DNA of 44,757 bases from CAZNMF01 sp035547155 (lineage in GTDB: Bacteria > Acidobacteriota > Vicinamibacteria > Vicinamibacterales > SCN-69-37): contig DASZVJ010000201.1 of assembly GCA_035547155.1 (NCBI GenBank), positions 1-44,757 of the forward strand, read 5' to 3'. The translations under genes were made by a program, and so were the position numbers. The notes beneath the pieces were generated by a model. That model was not told where the DNA came from and made no database searches. It worked only from the letters and a program-made list of their open reading frames with translations. Positions 1 to 7,970 of the stretch are shown here, piece by piece. Within the stretch, counting starts at the first letter, position 1; every line of letters begins with the position of its first letter.

Positions 1-560
1 AGATCGGCGATCTCGTTCCAGTCGGCGTCGTGCGGCGCGACGAAGATCATCGCGTTGTGCGCCGTGCAGCCGCCGAGCGCGGCTGCGCGCGGATACCAGA
101 CGCCGTCGACGCGCGCGTCGTCCCAGGTCTCGAAGTACTTCGGATCGCGGCGCTGCTGGGCGTCGTTCGCATAGTGCCGGACCCAGAAGTCCCAGCGCAT
201 CGACGGATTCTCGGTCGCGAACGGATGGAACGCCGGCACCTGATAGTCCTCCGGCCGCGCGTTGCCCGACGCGGCGGCGAGAGGATCGAGGCCGGCCTCG
301 AGGAGCAGCACGCGAAAGCCGGATTCGACGAGCCGCGCGGCTACGGTGCCGCCGCCGGCGCCGGATCCCACGACGACGAAGTCGTGCGCGGGCTGCGCAT
401 TTGGTGAGGATGGCGATACAGGCGAATTTTGTGTCGCTGTGACGGACGCGGCGTCCGCGCGCGCCTCGGAACGGACTCCCAGACCGGTGACGGCGACGGC
501 CGCCGCGCCGGCCTTGAGCACGTCGCGGCGCGTTGGCCGATCGTCGGCTGAGGCGGCCAT
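1..560 (-). CDS. GMC-family FAD-dependent oxidoreductase, N-terminal part (cut by window edge)
   Basis: Only the first 186 codons are in the window; the gene runs off the left edge. The N-terminus carries a twin-arginine motif (TRRDVLKAG, residues 10-18) followed by a hydrophobic, Ala-rich stretch, so the enzyme is probably exported folded by the Tat system with FAD already bound. A dinucleotide-binding motif (VVVGSGAGGGTVAARL, residues 62-77) ending in the acidic LLLEAG strand is the FAD site. The segment YPRAAALGGCTAHNAM (about 156-171) is the conserved GMC loop next to the flavin. GMC enzymes oxidise alcohols, sugars or related substrates; the substrate cannot be read here. It begins 32 bp after the stop of the di-haem cytochrome gene on the same strand, so that cytochrome is a likely electron acceptor or partner. 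Family is sure; role is inferred. Confidence 0.9.
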   Translation of the reverse strand, partial: MAASADDRPTRRDVLKAGAAAVAVTGLGVRSEARADAASVTATQNSPVSPSSPNAQPAHDFVVVGSGAGGGTVAARLVESGFRVLLLEAGLDPLAAASGNARPEDYQVPAFHPFATENPSMRWDFWVRHYANDAQQRRDPKYFETWDDARVDGVWYPRAAALGGCTAHNAMIFVAPHDADWNEIAD

Positions 561-592
561 ACGGGGATCTCGCGAGTCGTCTGTCTGCACGC

Positions 593-3043
593 TCAAAACG
601 TCTTGATGAACTCGATCAGCGCGCGTTTGTCCGCATCGTCGAGCGGCGCTTCATCGGGTTGGAGGGACGTGCCGAAGTAGTGGCCTTTGTTGACGACGAA
701 ATCGGGACACTTGCTGATGTCGACGAGCCCGTCGATCAGCGCGCGATCGCCGAAGATGTCCGTGCCGGCCTTGAGATCCTTCTTGAGAATTTCGAGCAGC
801 TCGACGAGCTTCTCGCGGTGGGCGCGGCGCGCGTCGAGCGTCGGCAGCTCTGCGCCCGTCAAATCGGCATTCGCGAGCAGGCTGATGGGGAAGCCCTGCG
901 GGATGGGCCCGATCGTGAGCTCGCCGCCGGGAAAGAACATCGGGAACAGGCGGCGTCCGAGTCCGAGCAGGGGACGAAGCGCATCGGGCACGTAGCCGCT
1001 CGGCACCCAGATCGAGCTCGGCGCCGTCGTGCGATCGATCGCGCCGGTGCCCGCGGCGTGGCTGCTGCCGAAGATCGCGTCGGTCTCGCGGCGCTCTGGC
1101 CAGAGCAGCTGTTCGATCGAATCCTGGAACACGCGCATGCGCGCGTCGACGGAGGGGCTCGGATCGAAGCGGCCGACGCTGTTGTTCTGGAGGAACGGCG
1201 CGGTCGACCATGCGCTGATGAGGGAGGCCGGCCGCGTGAAGCCGCGGCCGCCGCCGGGCAGCGTGAAGTCGCGCTCGTCGCCGGTGACCGGGTGTCGCAC
1301 CTTGACGGTGCCCACGGAGGGCAGGGCCTTGTACGACTGCGACGAGAAGTTGTCCCAGATGTTGCCGGCGATCGCGTTGGTCGCGATGGGGCTGCAGACG
1401 TTCGTCTGCAGCAGCGTCGACGGCACGCGCAACTCGGTCGAGAGATAGTTGTCGTCGAGGAAATGATCGTCGGCGACGATCGCGCGCATGGCGGTCTTGA
1501 AGCCGTCTGTCCTGGTCCACGCCCAGTAGCGATCCCAGCACGAGAGATAGCCCGCGCCGTTGCAGCCTTCGAGATCGAGGCCGTCGGGCAGCGGCGGCAG
1601 CTTGCTCGAGTGGCAGCGCGCGCAGTAATTGGCGAACACGTCCTTGCCGCGAGTCAGCGTCGCGGCATCGGCCGTGAGATAGGCGTCGCCACCGGGCGCG
1701 TCCTTCAGATGATGCGGCGCCGTTGTCTTCAGGAAGAACGACGCCATGTGGATCGACTGCCGCTCGGTCGCACCCCAGTACGCCGAGTTGCGCTGCGCCG
1801 TCGCGATCGGAATCGGCGTGATCGGCGCGCCGCCGATCAGCGCGCGGAAGTGCAGCAGCCATTCCTCGCTGAAGAGCCCGATGTTGATGTAGACGCGATT
1901 GAGCGCGCCGAGCGCGCCGACCGAGTCCGATCCGTCCTTCAGCACGCGCGGCGTCCAGACGGTGTTCGGCGGCTGGAAGAACACAGACAGCGGATCGCCG
2001 GCGGGGACGTACTCGTTGAACTGCTTGTTGTCGAGCTCGCCGCCGGCCAGCGTCTCGCGGCCCCATCGCTTGGCGATCGCCATGCGCGGGCCGAGCGCGT
2101 ACACCGCGTTCATCGTCCGCGGGTTGTTGATGCCGTCGCTCGAGACGAGGGACGTGTCGAGACTGCCCGGACGTGACGAGTGAAAGAGCTGATAGAAGAA
2201 GCTGCCGTTGTTGTCGTCGCCCTGCCAGTTGAAGATGCGATCGACCCAGAAATACTGCGCGCCGACGTTCGATGCGAGATCCGCCCACGCCGGCTGTTCC
2301 GGATTGACGGGCGGATGCGTCGGGCTCGGCCCGACATGGCAGAACGCGCAGGACATGCCGACGCGGTACGGCTTGATCAGATCTTTCGAGAAGTAATAGG
2401 ACGGATCGCGGTAATAGCGCTCCGCGTCCCACTTGCGCTTGGCCGCGGCATCGAAGTCCGGGTTCGGAAAGAGCCGCAGGCCGACGATGCCGGTGGGCTC
2501 GCCGTAGTAGGAGCCGACGTCGACCGTCCTGCCGCGCGCGCCGATCGCGACGCCGGGATATTTCGTCGCGTCCGCGAACGGATCGGGCGGGCACGCGGGA
2601 TCCCGCTGGTCGAGCCAGAGCCCGTAGTGATTCGGATCGGGGCCGGTCGCCTGCCGATAGCACGGCTCGTTGACCAGACCCAGATCGTGCCAGCGATGCT
2701 CGCGCGAGTACTTCAGCACCGGATGCGAGGAGATCGTCTTCAGGAAATCCAGCGTGCCGAAGCTGGTGGCGGAGATGCCGTCCCAGAACCGGTCGTTGCC
2801 TCCGGTCCACACGAGCCACATGTTGCGACCCATGATCGCGTCGCGATCGAGCGACGAGGCGCCGTCCATGTCGTGGAAGTAGTCTTCGTCAGCGGGCGGA
2901 AAAGAGTCGGGCGCACGATGCGCGCGCATCGCTTCGTCCTGCACATGACCCGCCGCGATCGACGGGCCGTTGCATGAGGCCGTGCCCACGCCGGCCGCGA
3001 CAACGAGCGCGAGCGTCCATGTCCGTGCTGAGGAAACCGTCAT
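593..3043 (-). CDS. Large exported di-haem cytochrome c (RoxA/peroxidase-like family), 816 aa
   Basis: Two haem c attachment motifs are present, CAFCH at residues 232-236 and CARCH at 474-478. The C-terminus (GHYFGTSL ... DKRALIEFIKTF) and the APFLQNNSVG segment match equivalent parts of the two cytochromes encoded at 4566-6098 and 6489-7955, so all three are one family. The N-terminus is a secretion signal ending near TASC (Cys24); this could be a lipobox, but Thr at -3 is unusual. Start chosen at the ATG at 3043, because the frame open upstream of it lacks signal-peptide character. The protein is much longer than its two neighbours, with an added N-terminal region of about 200 residues rich in Trp, Tyr and Asp before the first haem. 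It is the first gene of a leftward unit with the GMC oxidoreductase. A periplasmic redox role is likely; whether it is an electron carrier, peroxidase or oxygenase is not known. Confidence 0.88.
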   Translation of the reverse strand: MTVSSARTWTLALVVAAGVGTASCNGPSIAAGHVQDEAMRAHRAPDSFPPADEDYFHDMDGASSLDRDAIMGRNMWLVWTGGNDRFWDGISATSFGTLDFLKTISSHPVLKYSREHRWHDLGLVNEPCYRQATGPDPNHYGLWLDQRDPACPPDPFADATKYPGVAIGARGRTVDVGSYYGEPTGIVGLRLFPNPDFDAAAKRKWDAERYYRDPSYYFSKDLIKPYRVGMSCAFCHVGPSPTHPPVNPEQPAWADLASNVGAQYFWVDRIFNWQGDDNNGSFFYQLFHSSRPGSLDTSLVSSDGINNPRTMNAVYALGPRMAIAKRWGRETLAGGELDNKQFNEYVPAGDPLSVFFQPPNTVWTPRVLKDGSDSVGALGALNRVYINIGLFSEEWLLHFRALIGGAPITPIPIATAQRNSAYWGATERQSIHMASFFLKTTAPHHLKDAPGGDAYLTADAATLTRGKDVFANYCARCHSSKLPPLPDGLDLEGCNGAGYLSCWDRYWAWTRTDGFKTAMRAIVADDHFLDDNYLSTELRVPSTLLQTNVCSPIATNAIAGNIWDNFSSQSYKALPSVGTVKVRHPVTGDERDFTLPGGGRGFTRPASLISAWSTAPFLQNNSVGRFDPSPSVDARMRVFQDSIEQLLWPERRETDAIFGSSHAAGTGAIDRTTAPSSIWVPSGYVPDALRPLLGLGRRLFPMFFPGGELTIGPIPQGFPISLLANADLTGAELPTLDARRAHREKLVELLEILKKDLKAGTDIFGDRALIDGLVDISKCPDFVVNKGHYFGTSLQPDEAPLDDADKRALIEFIKTF

Positions 3044-3067
3044 GGCAACGATCCTGCTGTCAGATAG

Positions 3068-3087
3068 GCGGCGCGACGACGCGCCGC
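3068..3087. promoter_or_regulatory. Perfect inverted repeat in the divergent redox promoter region
   Basis: Eight-base arms GCGGCGCG (3068-3075) and CGCGCCGC (3080-3087) are separated by ACGA. The repeat lies 24 bp upstream of the cytochrome start at 3043, inside the 197-bp gap (3044-3240) separating the two divergent redox operons. It could be an operator for a dimeric regulator or a hairpin in the leader of the leftward transcript. The rest of the gap shows no clear sigma-70 consensus. Confidence 0.4.
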
Positions 3088-3240
3088 ATGCGCACGCCGA
3101 AGGGGAGGGTGGCAAGAGGGTAGCACGGCCGCGCTTGCCTCGATCGCGTGGCTGTGCTTGAATGACGGCGCTCGCCGGAAATTCCCTCCCGCGTCGACGA
3201 GCGTCCGTGACCACGTTCGTGTCTCGTGACGAGGTCTCTC

Positions 3241-4566
3241 ATGGCCGACGCGATCTTCGAGCCGCTTACATTTCGGAATCTCACCGTCAAAAATCGTCTG
3301 TTCCGATCGAACATCTCGGGACGGTTCGACAACTACGACGGGTCGGGCAATCAGGCGCGGATCAACTGGGAGACGAAGTTCGCGAAGGGCGGCGTGGGTG
3401 CGATCGTGTCGTCGTTCGTGCCCGTGCTGATCCAGGGCCGCATTCTGCCGAACTACGCGACCATCGACACCGACGCGCGCATTCCGTTCTGGCGCGCGGT
3501 CGGCGAGGCCGTCCACGCACACGATTGTAAGTTCATCCTGCAGTTGAGCCATGGCGGCCGGCAGCGTGACGTGCCGGGGATCGAGTTTCCTATCGGCATG
3601 AGCTCGACGGATCGGAAGGACCCGCTGCACGGATTCGAGTGCACGCGGATGACGCGGCAGGACATCGCGACCGTCGTGGCGGCGTTCGCCGAGGGCGCAC
3701 GCCGCGCGCGTGATGCCGGCCTCGACGGCGTCGAGTTGCACGGCGCGAACGGCTATCTCATCACGCAGTTCCTGAGCTCGGCGATCAACGACCGCGAAGA
3801 CGAGTACGGCGGGCCGCTCGAGAACCGCGCGCGGTTCGTCATCGAGATCGTCAAGGCCATCCGGGCGCGCGTGGGACGGGATTTCCATCTGCAGATGAAG
3901 ATCAGCGCGACGGAGTACAACGACGCGCTGCTGTTCCTGCGCGCCGAGCCCTCGGGCAACGTCGTCTCCGAGTCCGCGCAGGTGTGTCAGTGGCTGGTGG
4001 ACGCCGGCGTCGACGCGATCCACGTGTCGACGGGCAGCTCGTTTCCGCATCCGCGAAATCCCGCCGGCGCCGACCTGCCGATCGACGTGCTGGCGCAGAC
4101 CTACGAGCAGCTGGCGTCGAGTGGGCGATCGACGTTCCGGAATCTGCTGATCTTCCACGGCCATCTGACCGGCGCGGCGTTCCGGAAGATGTGGCTGGAT
4201 GCCGGCGTGCCGGCAAACGCGATCGAAGGGCTGACGCTGGCGGACGCGCGCGCGATCAAAGCGGCCGTGCCGGTGCCGGTCATCTGCACGGGCGGATTTC
4301 AGACGGCGTCGGTCATCCGCGCGGCGATCGCGCGCGGTGATTGCGACGCCGTGAGCATGGCGCGCCCGCTCGTGGCGAACAACGATCTGCCGCGGCAGTT
4401 CGCCGCCGGCCGCGATCGGGCCGAGAAGCCGTGCACGTACTGCAACAAATGCCTCGTGCACGTCGTCGAGCACCCGCTCGGATGCTACGAGGAGAGCCGC
4501 TTCGCGAGCCGTGAGGAGATGCTGGCGCAGGTCATGTCGGTGTTCGAACCCGCGCCGTTTGCGTGA
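3241..4566 (+). CDS. NADH:flavin oxidoreductase, Old Yellow Enzyme family, with a C-terminal cysteine cluster
   Basis: A 441-residue FMN TIM-barrel protein. The signature GVELHGANGYLITQFLS followed by NDREDEYGGPLENR (about 163-196) gives the His167/Asn170 pair that in this family binds the carbonyl or other electron-withdrawing group of the substrate. The phosphate-binding end of the barrel appears as VPVICTGGFQTAS and later SMARPLVANNDLP. Near the C-terminus are four cysteines (398, 401, 404, 415; Cx2Cx2Cx10C), spaced much like the 4Fe-4S ligands of trimethylamine dehydrogenase, but the NAD-binding domains that follow in that family are absent. Start at 3241 rather than the upstream ATG at 3226, since GACGAGG precedes it. 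It is first in the rightward redox unit; its stop overlaps the next start (TGATG). Substrate unknown. Confidence 0.9.
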   Translation: MADAIFEPLTFRNLTVKNRLFRSNISGRFDNYDGSGNQARINWETKFAKGGVGAIVSSFVPVLIQGRILPNYATIDTDARIPFWRAVGEAVHAHDCKFILQLSHGGRQRDVPGIEFPIGMSSTDRKDPLHGFECTRMTRQDIATVVAAFAEGARRARDAGLDGVELHGANGYLITQFLSSAINDREDEYGGPLENRARFVIEIVKAIRARVGRDFHLQMKISATEYNDALLFLRAEPSGNVVSESAQVCQWLVDAGVDAIHVSTGSSFPHPRNPAGADLPIDVLAQTYEQLASSGRSTFRNLLIFHGHLTGAAFRKMWLDAGVPANAIEGLTLADARAIKAAVPVPVICTGGFQTASVIRAAIARGDCDAVSMARPLVANNDLPRQFAAGRDRAEKPCTYCNKCLVHVVEHPLGCYEESRFASREEMLAQVMSVFEPAPFA

Positions 4567-6098
4567 TGACGACCGACGTCGACACGCCGCCGCGGCCGTC
4601 CCGCTGGACCGTGATCCGCACGTGGTTGCGGCGCGCGATCGTCGCGCTCGTGGTCGCCGCCGCGGCGCTCGCACTCGTCGTCGCGTGGCTGCTGCGCGTC
4701 GATCGTCCCGTCACCTACGACGACATCGTCGATCACTTCAAATACGGATCGATCGGGAGCGAGCCTGGGGTATCGCTGCTGTCGCCGGTGGGCGGCGCGC
4801 TGCCGCCGTACTGGGTGTTCCGCGCGCTGCCGTCGATCTGCTCCGACAAGTTGCCCGGCGGGTACGCGTCGCTCGGCTTCATCATGGAGCCCGGCCACGA
4901 TCTGCCAATCGGCGTGTCGCGCCGAAGACGGCTGGGGATCGATCAGGTCGGGCTCAACTGCGCCGTCTGCCACACGAACACGGTGCGCGAGTCGCCGAGC
5001 GCGCCGGCGCAGCTCGTGCTCGGCATGCCGGCGAACAGTCTCGATCTGCAGAAGTTCGTGCAGTTCATCATCGACTGCACGCTCGACAACCGGATGACCG
5101 CCGATGCGGTCCGCGGACGGTTTCCGGAGCACGGCGGGCCGTCGCTCGTCGAGCGCGCGCTGTTCCGTCTGGGCCTCGTCGATCGGCTGAAGCTCCAGAC
5201 GCTGGCGCTGCGCAACCGTCTCGAGCCGCTGCTGTACCAGCACGTGCCGGACTGGGGCCGCGGCCGCGTCGACACGTTCAATCCGTACAAGGCGGTGCAG
5301 TTCAACTGGCGATTGCAGGATCTGCCGGACAAGGAGCGCATCGGCGCGTCGGATTTTCCGTCGCTCTGGAACCAGAAGCCGCGCGAGGGCTTGCAACTGC
5401 ACTGGGACGGCGACAACGATTCGGTCGACGAGCGCAATCTCAGCGCGTCGCTCGGCGCCGGCGTGACGCCGGTGACCGTCGATCGCGCGGCGCTGAAACG
5501 CATTCGCGACTGGATCTGGACGCTGCCGCCGCCGGCCTATCCGTTCGCGATCGACAAGACGCTCGCCGCGCGCGGCTCGGTCGTCTATCACGAGCACTGC
5601 GTGTCGTGTCACGCCGACGATCGTTTCCGCGACGGCGTCAAGACCGGCGACCGTGTCGGCACCGTCGAGCCGATCGAACAGATCGGCACGGATCGCTACC
5701 GGCTCGACTCGTACACCGAGATCTTCGCGGCGAATCAGTATCAGCTCTATCCCGACTCGCCGTACCGCTTCTCGCACTTCCGCAAGACGTACGGCTATGC
5801 GAACCAGCCGCTCGACGGCATCTGGGCGCGCGCGCCGTATCTCCACAACGGCTCCGTGCCGACCGTGCGCGATCTGCTGGAACCGCCGGAGCGCCGGCCG
5901 AAGATGTTCTTCCGTGGCGACGATGTCTACGACCAGGTGAACCTTGGTTTCGTATCGAGCGATGCCTCGCGGAACGGGCGCGAGCTCTCCCGCTACGACA
6001 CGACGATGCCCGGCAATGGCAACGGCGGACACGTGTACGGCACGTCGCTGCCGGAATCGGACAAGCACGCCGTGATCGAGTACTTGAAAACGTTCTAG
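4566..6098 (+). CDS. Membrane-anchored di-haem cytochrome c, RoxA/peroxidase-like family (first rightward copy)
   Basis: 510 residues: a cytoplasmic Arg-rich start, one transmembrane anchor (about 23-44), then a periplasmic part with haem motifs CAVCH (132-136) and CVSCH (345-349). Conserved blocks shared with the paralogue at 6489-7955 include DHFKYGSIG, DWGRGRVDTFNP, LHWDGD, AYPFAIDKTLAARG, IGTDRYRLD, RFSHFR and ARAPYLHNGSVPTVRDLL, ending GHVYGTSLPESDKHAVIEYL. The APYLHNGSVP block and paired haems are typical of the group that contains the rubber oxygenase RoxA and MauG/cytochrome c peroxidase relatives (family knowledge). The ATG overlaps the stop of the preceding flavoprotein gene (TGATG), so the two are translationally coupled; a GTG at 4563 would add one residue. 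Possible jobs are electron transfer to or from the flavoprotein and GMC enzyme, or oxygen/peroxide chemistry on a hydrophobic substrate. This is inference. Confidence 0.88.
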   Translation: MTTDVDTPPRPSRWTVIRTWLRRAIVALVVAAAALALVVAWLLRVDRPVTYDDIVDHFKYGSIGSEPGVSLLSPVGGALPPYWVFRALPSICSDKLPGGYASLGFIMEPGHDLPIGVSRRRRLGIDQVGLNCAVCHTNTVRESPSAPAQLVLGMPANSLDLQKFVQFIIDCTLDNRMTADAVRGRFPEHGGPSLVERALFRLGLVDRLKLQTLALRNRLEPLLYQHVPDWGRGRVDTFNPYKAVQFNWRLQDLPDKERIGASDFPSLWNQKPREGLQLHWDGDNDSVDERNLSASLGAGVTPVTVDRAALKRIRDWIWTLPPPAYPFAIDKTLAARGSVVYHEHCVSCHADDRFRDGVKTGDRVGTVEPIEQIGTDRYRLDSYTEIFAANQYQLYPDSPYRFSHFRKTYGYANQPLDGIWARAPYLHNGSVPTVRDLLEPPERRPKMFFRGDDVYDQVNLGFVSSDASRNGRELSRYDTTMPGNGNGGHVYGTSLPESDKHAVIEYLKTF

Positions 6099-6111
6099 GG
6101 CAAGGAGACTC

Positions 6112-6492
6112 ATGGCGCCAGCGACCGCATTGCGATGGTTCAGCCGCGTGACGTGGATCGGTATCGCGGCGAACCTTGCGCTGGCGATTCCGACGCTGGC
6201 CGCGCCAGAGGCGCTTCTCGCGAGAAACGGTCTGCCGCCGGCCATGCCGCTGTTGTGGCCGCGCTTCGCGGCGCTGCTGCTGATCCTGTTGAGCGCGTTC
6301 TACGTGCCGGCGGCCGCCGATCCCGTGCGGTACCGCGCGATCGCGTGGCTCGCGGTCCTCGCGCGCCTCGCCGGCGTCGTGTTCTTCGTCGGCTTCCAGG
6401 CGGCGGAGTACCACCAACTCGGCTATTTCGATCTCGCGTTCTTCGTGCCTGAGGCCGCATTGCTCACGATCGGCCGGGGAGCGTCCGCATGA
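6112..6492 (+). CDS. Small integral membrane protein, about four transmembrane helices
   Basis: 126 residues, mostly hydrophobic, with about four predicted helices (roughly 12-30, 46-66, 74-96 and 104-122). Start fixed by AAGGAG seven bases before the ATG. It begins 13 bp after the first rightward cytochrome gene and its last codons overlap the start of the second one (ATGA at 6489-6492), so it is made together with both. No named family is recognised. Its position between two membrane-anchored cytochromes suggests a quinone-site or assembly partner, or simply a conserved accessory; the sequence itself does not decide. It has no cysteine and a single histidine near the last helix (YHQLGYF), so multi-haem b ligation is unlikely. 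Confidence 0.8.
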   Translation: MAPATALRWFSRVTWIGIAANLALAIPTLAAPEALLARNGLPPAMPLLWPRFAALLLILLSAFYVPAAADPVRYRAIAWLAVLARLAGVVFFVGFQAAEYHQLGYFDLAFFVPEAALLTIGRGASA

Positions 6493-7955
6493 CGCGGCGG
6501 CGTCTCGTGCGTCTCGTCGCGATCCTCGTCGTCCTCGCCGTCATCGGCGGAGCAGTGGGGCTGTTCGCCTATCGGCACTTCTTCCGCGAGGAGCCGGCGC
6601 CGTACTTCGAGTCGGCGGAGGATCACTTCCTGTTCGGCTCGATCGGCACCGAGGCGCAACAAGGTGTGCCGTACTGGATCTGGCTCGTGCTGCCGAGAGT
6701 CTTCCCCGAATATCTGCCGGGCCCTGGCGGGTACGCGGCGCTGGGCATGCCGAGCAAGGACGGCCACGAGCTGCCGGTGGGCTTCTCGAAGGTGACGATC
6801 GGCTTCCCGCGCGTGGGCATCAACTGCGCGATGTGCCACACGGCCAGCGTGCGCACGGCGCCAGAAGCGCCGCCGCTGCTCGTCGCCGGCGGTCCGTCGC
6901 ATCAGACGAACGAACAGCAGTACCTGCGATTCCTGTTCGCGTGCGCCGCCGATCCGCGATTCACCGCGGACACGATCCTCGGTGAGATCGCGAAGAACGT
7001 GCGGCTGTCGCGCACGGATCAGCTGCTGTACCGGTTCGTCCTCATCCCGCAGACGCGCCGCGCGATCCTGCAGCTGCGCGATGCCGATAAGTGGATGGCC
7101 GCGAATCCGGATTGGGGCCGCGGGCGGATCGATCCGTTCAATCCCGTGAAGTTCGGCATCCTGAAGCAGCCGATCGACGACACGATCGGCAACTCGGACA
7201 TGATGCCGGTCTGGAATCTCGCCGCGCACTCCGGCTATGCGCTGCACTGGGACGGCTTGAACACGGACTTGCGCGAGGTCGTGCTGTCGTCAGCGCTCGG
7301 CGACGGCGCCACGATCAAATGGGTCGATCGCGACGTCGCGAAGTGGGACGAGACCGATCCCAGCCGCGCATCGAGCCTTCGCCGTGTCATGGACTTCATC
7401 AGCACGGTGAAGCCGCCGGCGTATCCGTTTCCGATCGACGCCACGCTCGCGGCCGAAGGCGCGTCGCTCTTCCGGACGGAATGCGCCGCCTGCCACGGCC
7501 CAGGCGGTGCCAGAACGGGCACCGTGATTCCGATCGGCGAGATCGGTACGGACCGGCATCGGCTCGACATGTGGACGCCCGCGTCGGCGACCGCATACAA
7601 CGCCTACGGCGACGGGCACTCGTGGAAGTTCTCGCACTTCCGCACCGGCGGCGGATACGTGGCGGTCGGCCTCGAAGGGCTCTGGCTGCGCGCGCCGTAT
7701 CTCCACAACGGCTCGGTGCCGACGCTCGCGGATTTGCTCACGCCGGTAGCGGATCGTCCACGGTTGTTCTGGCGGGGCTACGATGTCTATGATCCCGTGC
7801 GGGTCGGATTCGTGAGCGACGGCGATCAGGCGAAACGGATCGGCACGCGCGTCGACACGAGTCTGCCAGGCGACAGCTCGGCCGGACACGTGTACGGCAC
7901 AACGCTCTCGCCACAACAGAAAATCGCGCTGATCGAATATCTGAAGACGCTCTGA
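6489..7955 (+). CDS. Membrane-anchored di-haem cytochrome c, RoxA/peroxidase-like family (second rightward copy)
   Basis: 488 residues with an N-terminal membrane anchor (about 8-28) and haem motifs CAMCH (113-117) and CAACH (332-336). It aligns end to end with the 4566-6098 product: DHFLFGSIG, DWGRGRIDPFNP, LHWDGL, AYPFPIDATLAAEG, IGTDRHRLD, KFSHFR and LRAPYLHNGSVPTLADLL, ending GHVYGTTLSPQQKIALIEYL. It differs by lacking the longer insert between haem 2 and IGTDR. The ATG overlaps the stop of the small membrane protein gene. The pair probably arose by duplication within the island and may act as a heterodimer or as two steps with different potentials. Last gene of the rightward unit; pgm begins only 15 bp later and may be co-transcribed by read-through. 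Confidence 0.88.
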   Translation: MTRRRLVRLVAILVVLAVIGGAVGLFAYRHFFREEPAPYFESAEDHFLFGSIGTEAQQGVPYWIWLVLPRVFPEYLPGPGGYAALGMPSKDGHELPVGFSKVTIGFPRVGINCAMCHTASVRTAPEAPPLLVAGGPSHQTNEQQYLRFLFACAADPRFTADTILGEIAKNVRLSRTDQLLYRFVLIPQTRRAILQLRDADKWMAANPDWGRGRIDPFNPVKFGILKQPIDDTIGNSDMMPVWNLAAHSGYALHWDGLNTDLREVVLSSALGDGATIKWVDRDVAKWDETDPSRASSLRRVMDFISTVKPPAYPFPIDATLAAEGASLFRTECAACHGPGGARTGTVIPIGEIGTDRHRLDMWTPASATAYNAYGDGHSWKFSHFRTGGGYVAVGLEGLWLRAPYLHNGSVPTLADLLTPVADRPRLFWRGYDVYDPVRVGFVSDGDQAKRIGTRVDTSLPGDSSAGHVYGTTLSPQQKIALIEYLKTL

Positions 7956-7970
7956 TCGTCGAACCTCCTC

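Noticed and set aside
533..2176. Long open frame opposite the large cytochrome gene
   Set aside because: Rich in Arg, Ala and Asp with no domain; it is the antisense shadow of a high-GC gene that has clear haem motifs.
4485..6245. Long open frame opposite the first rightward cytochrome
   Set aside because: No recognisable motif and Arg/His-rich composition typical of antisense reading in GC-rich DNA.
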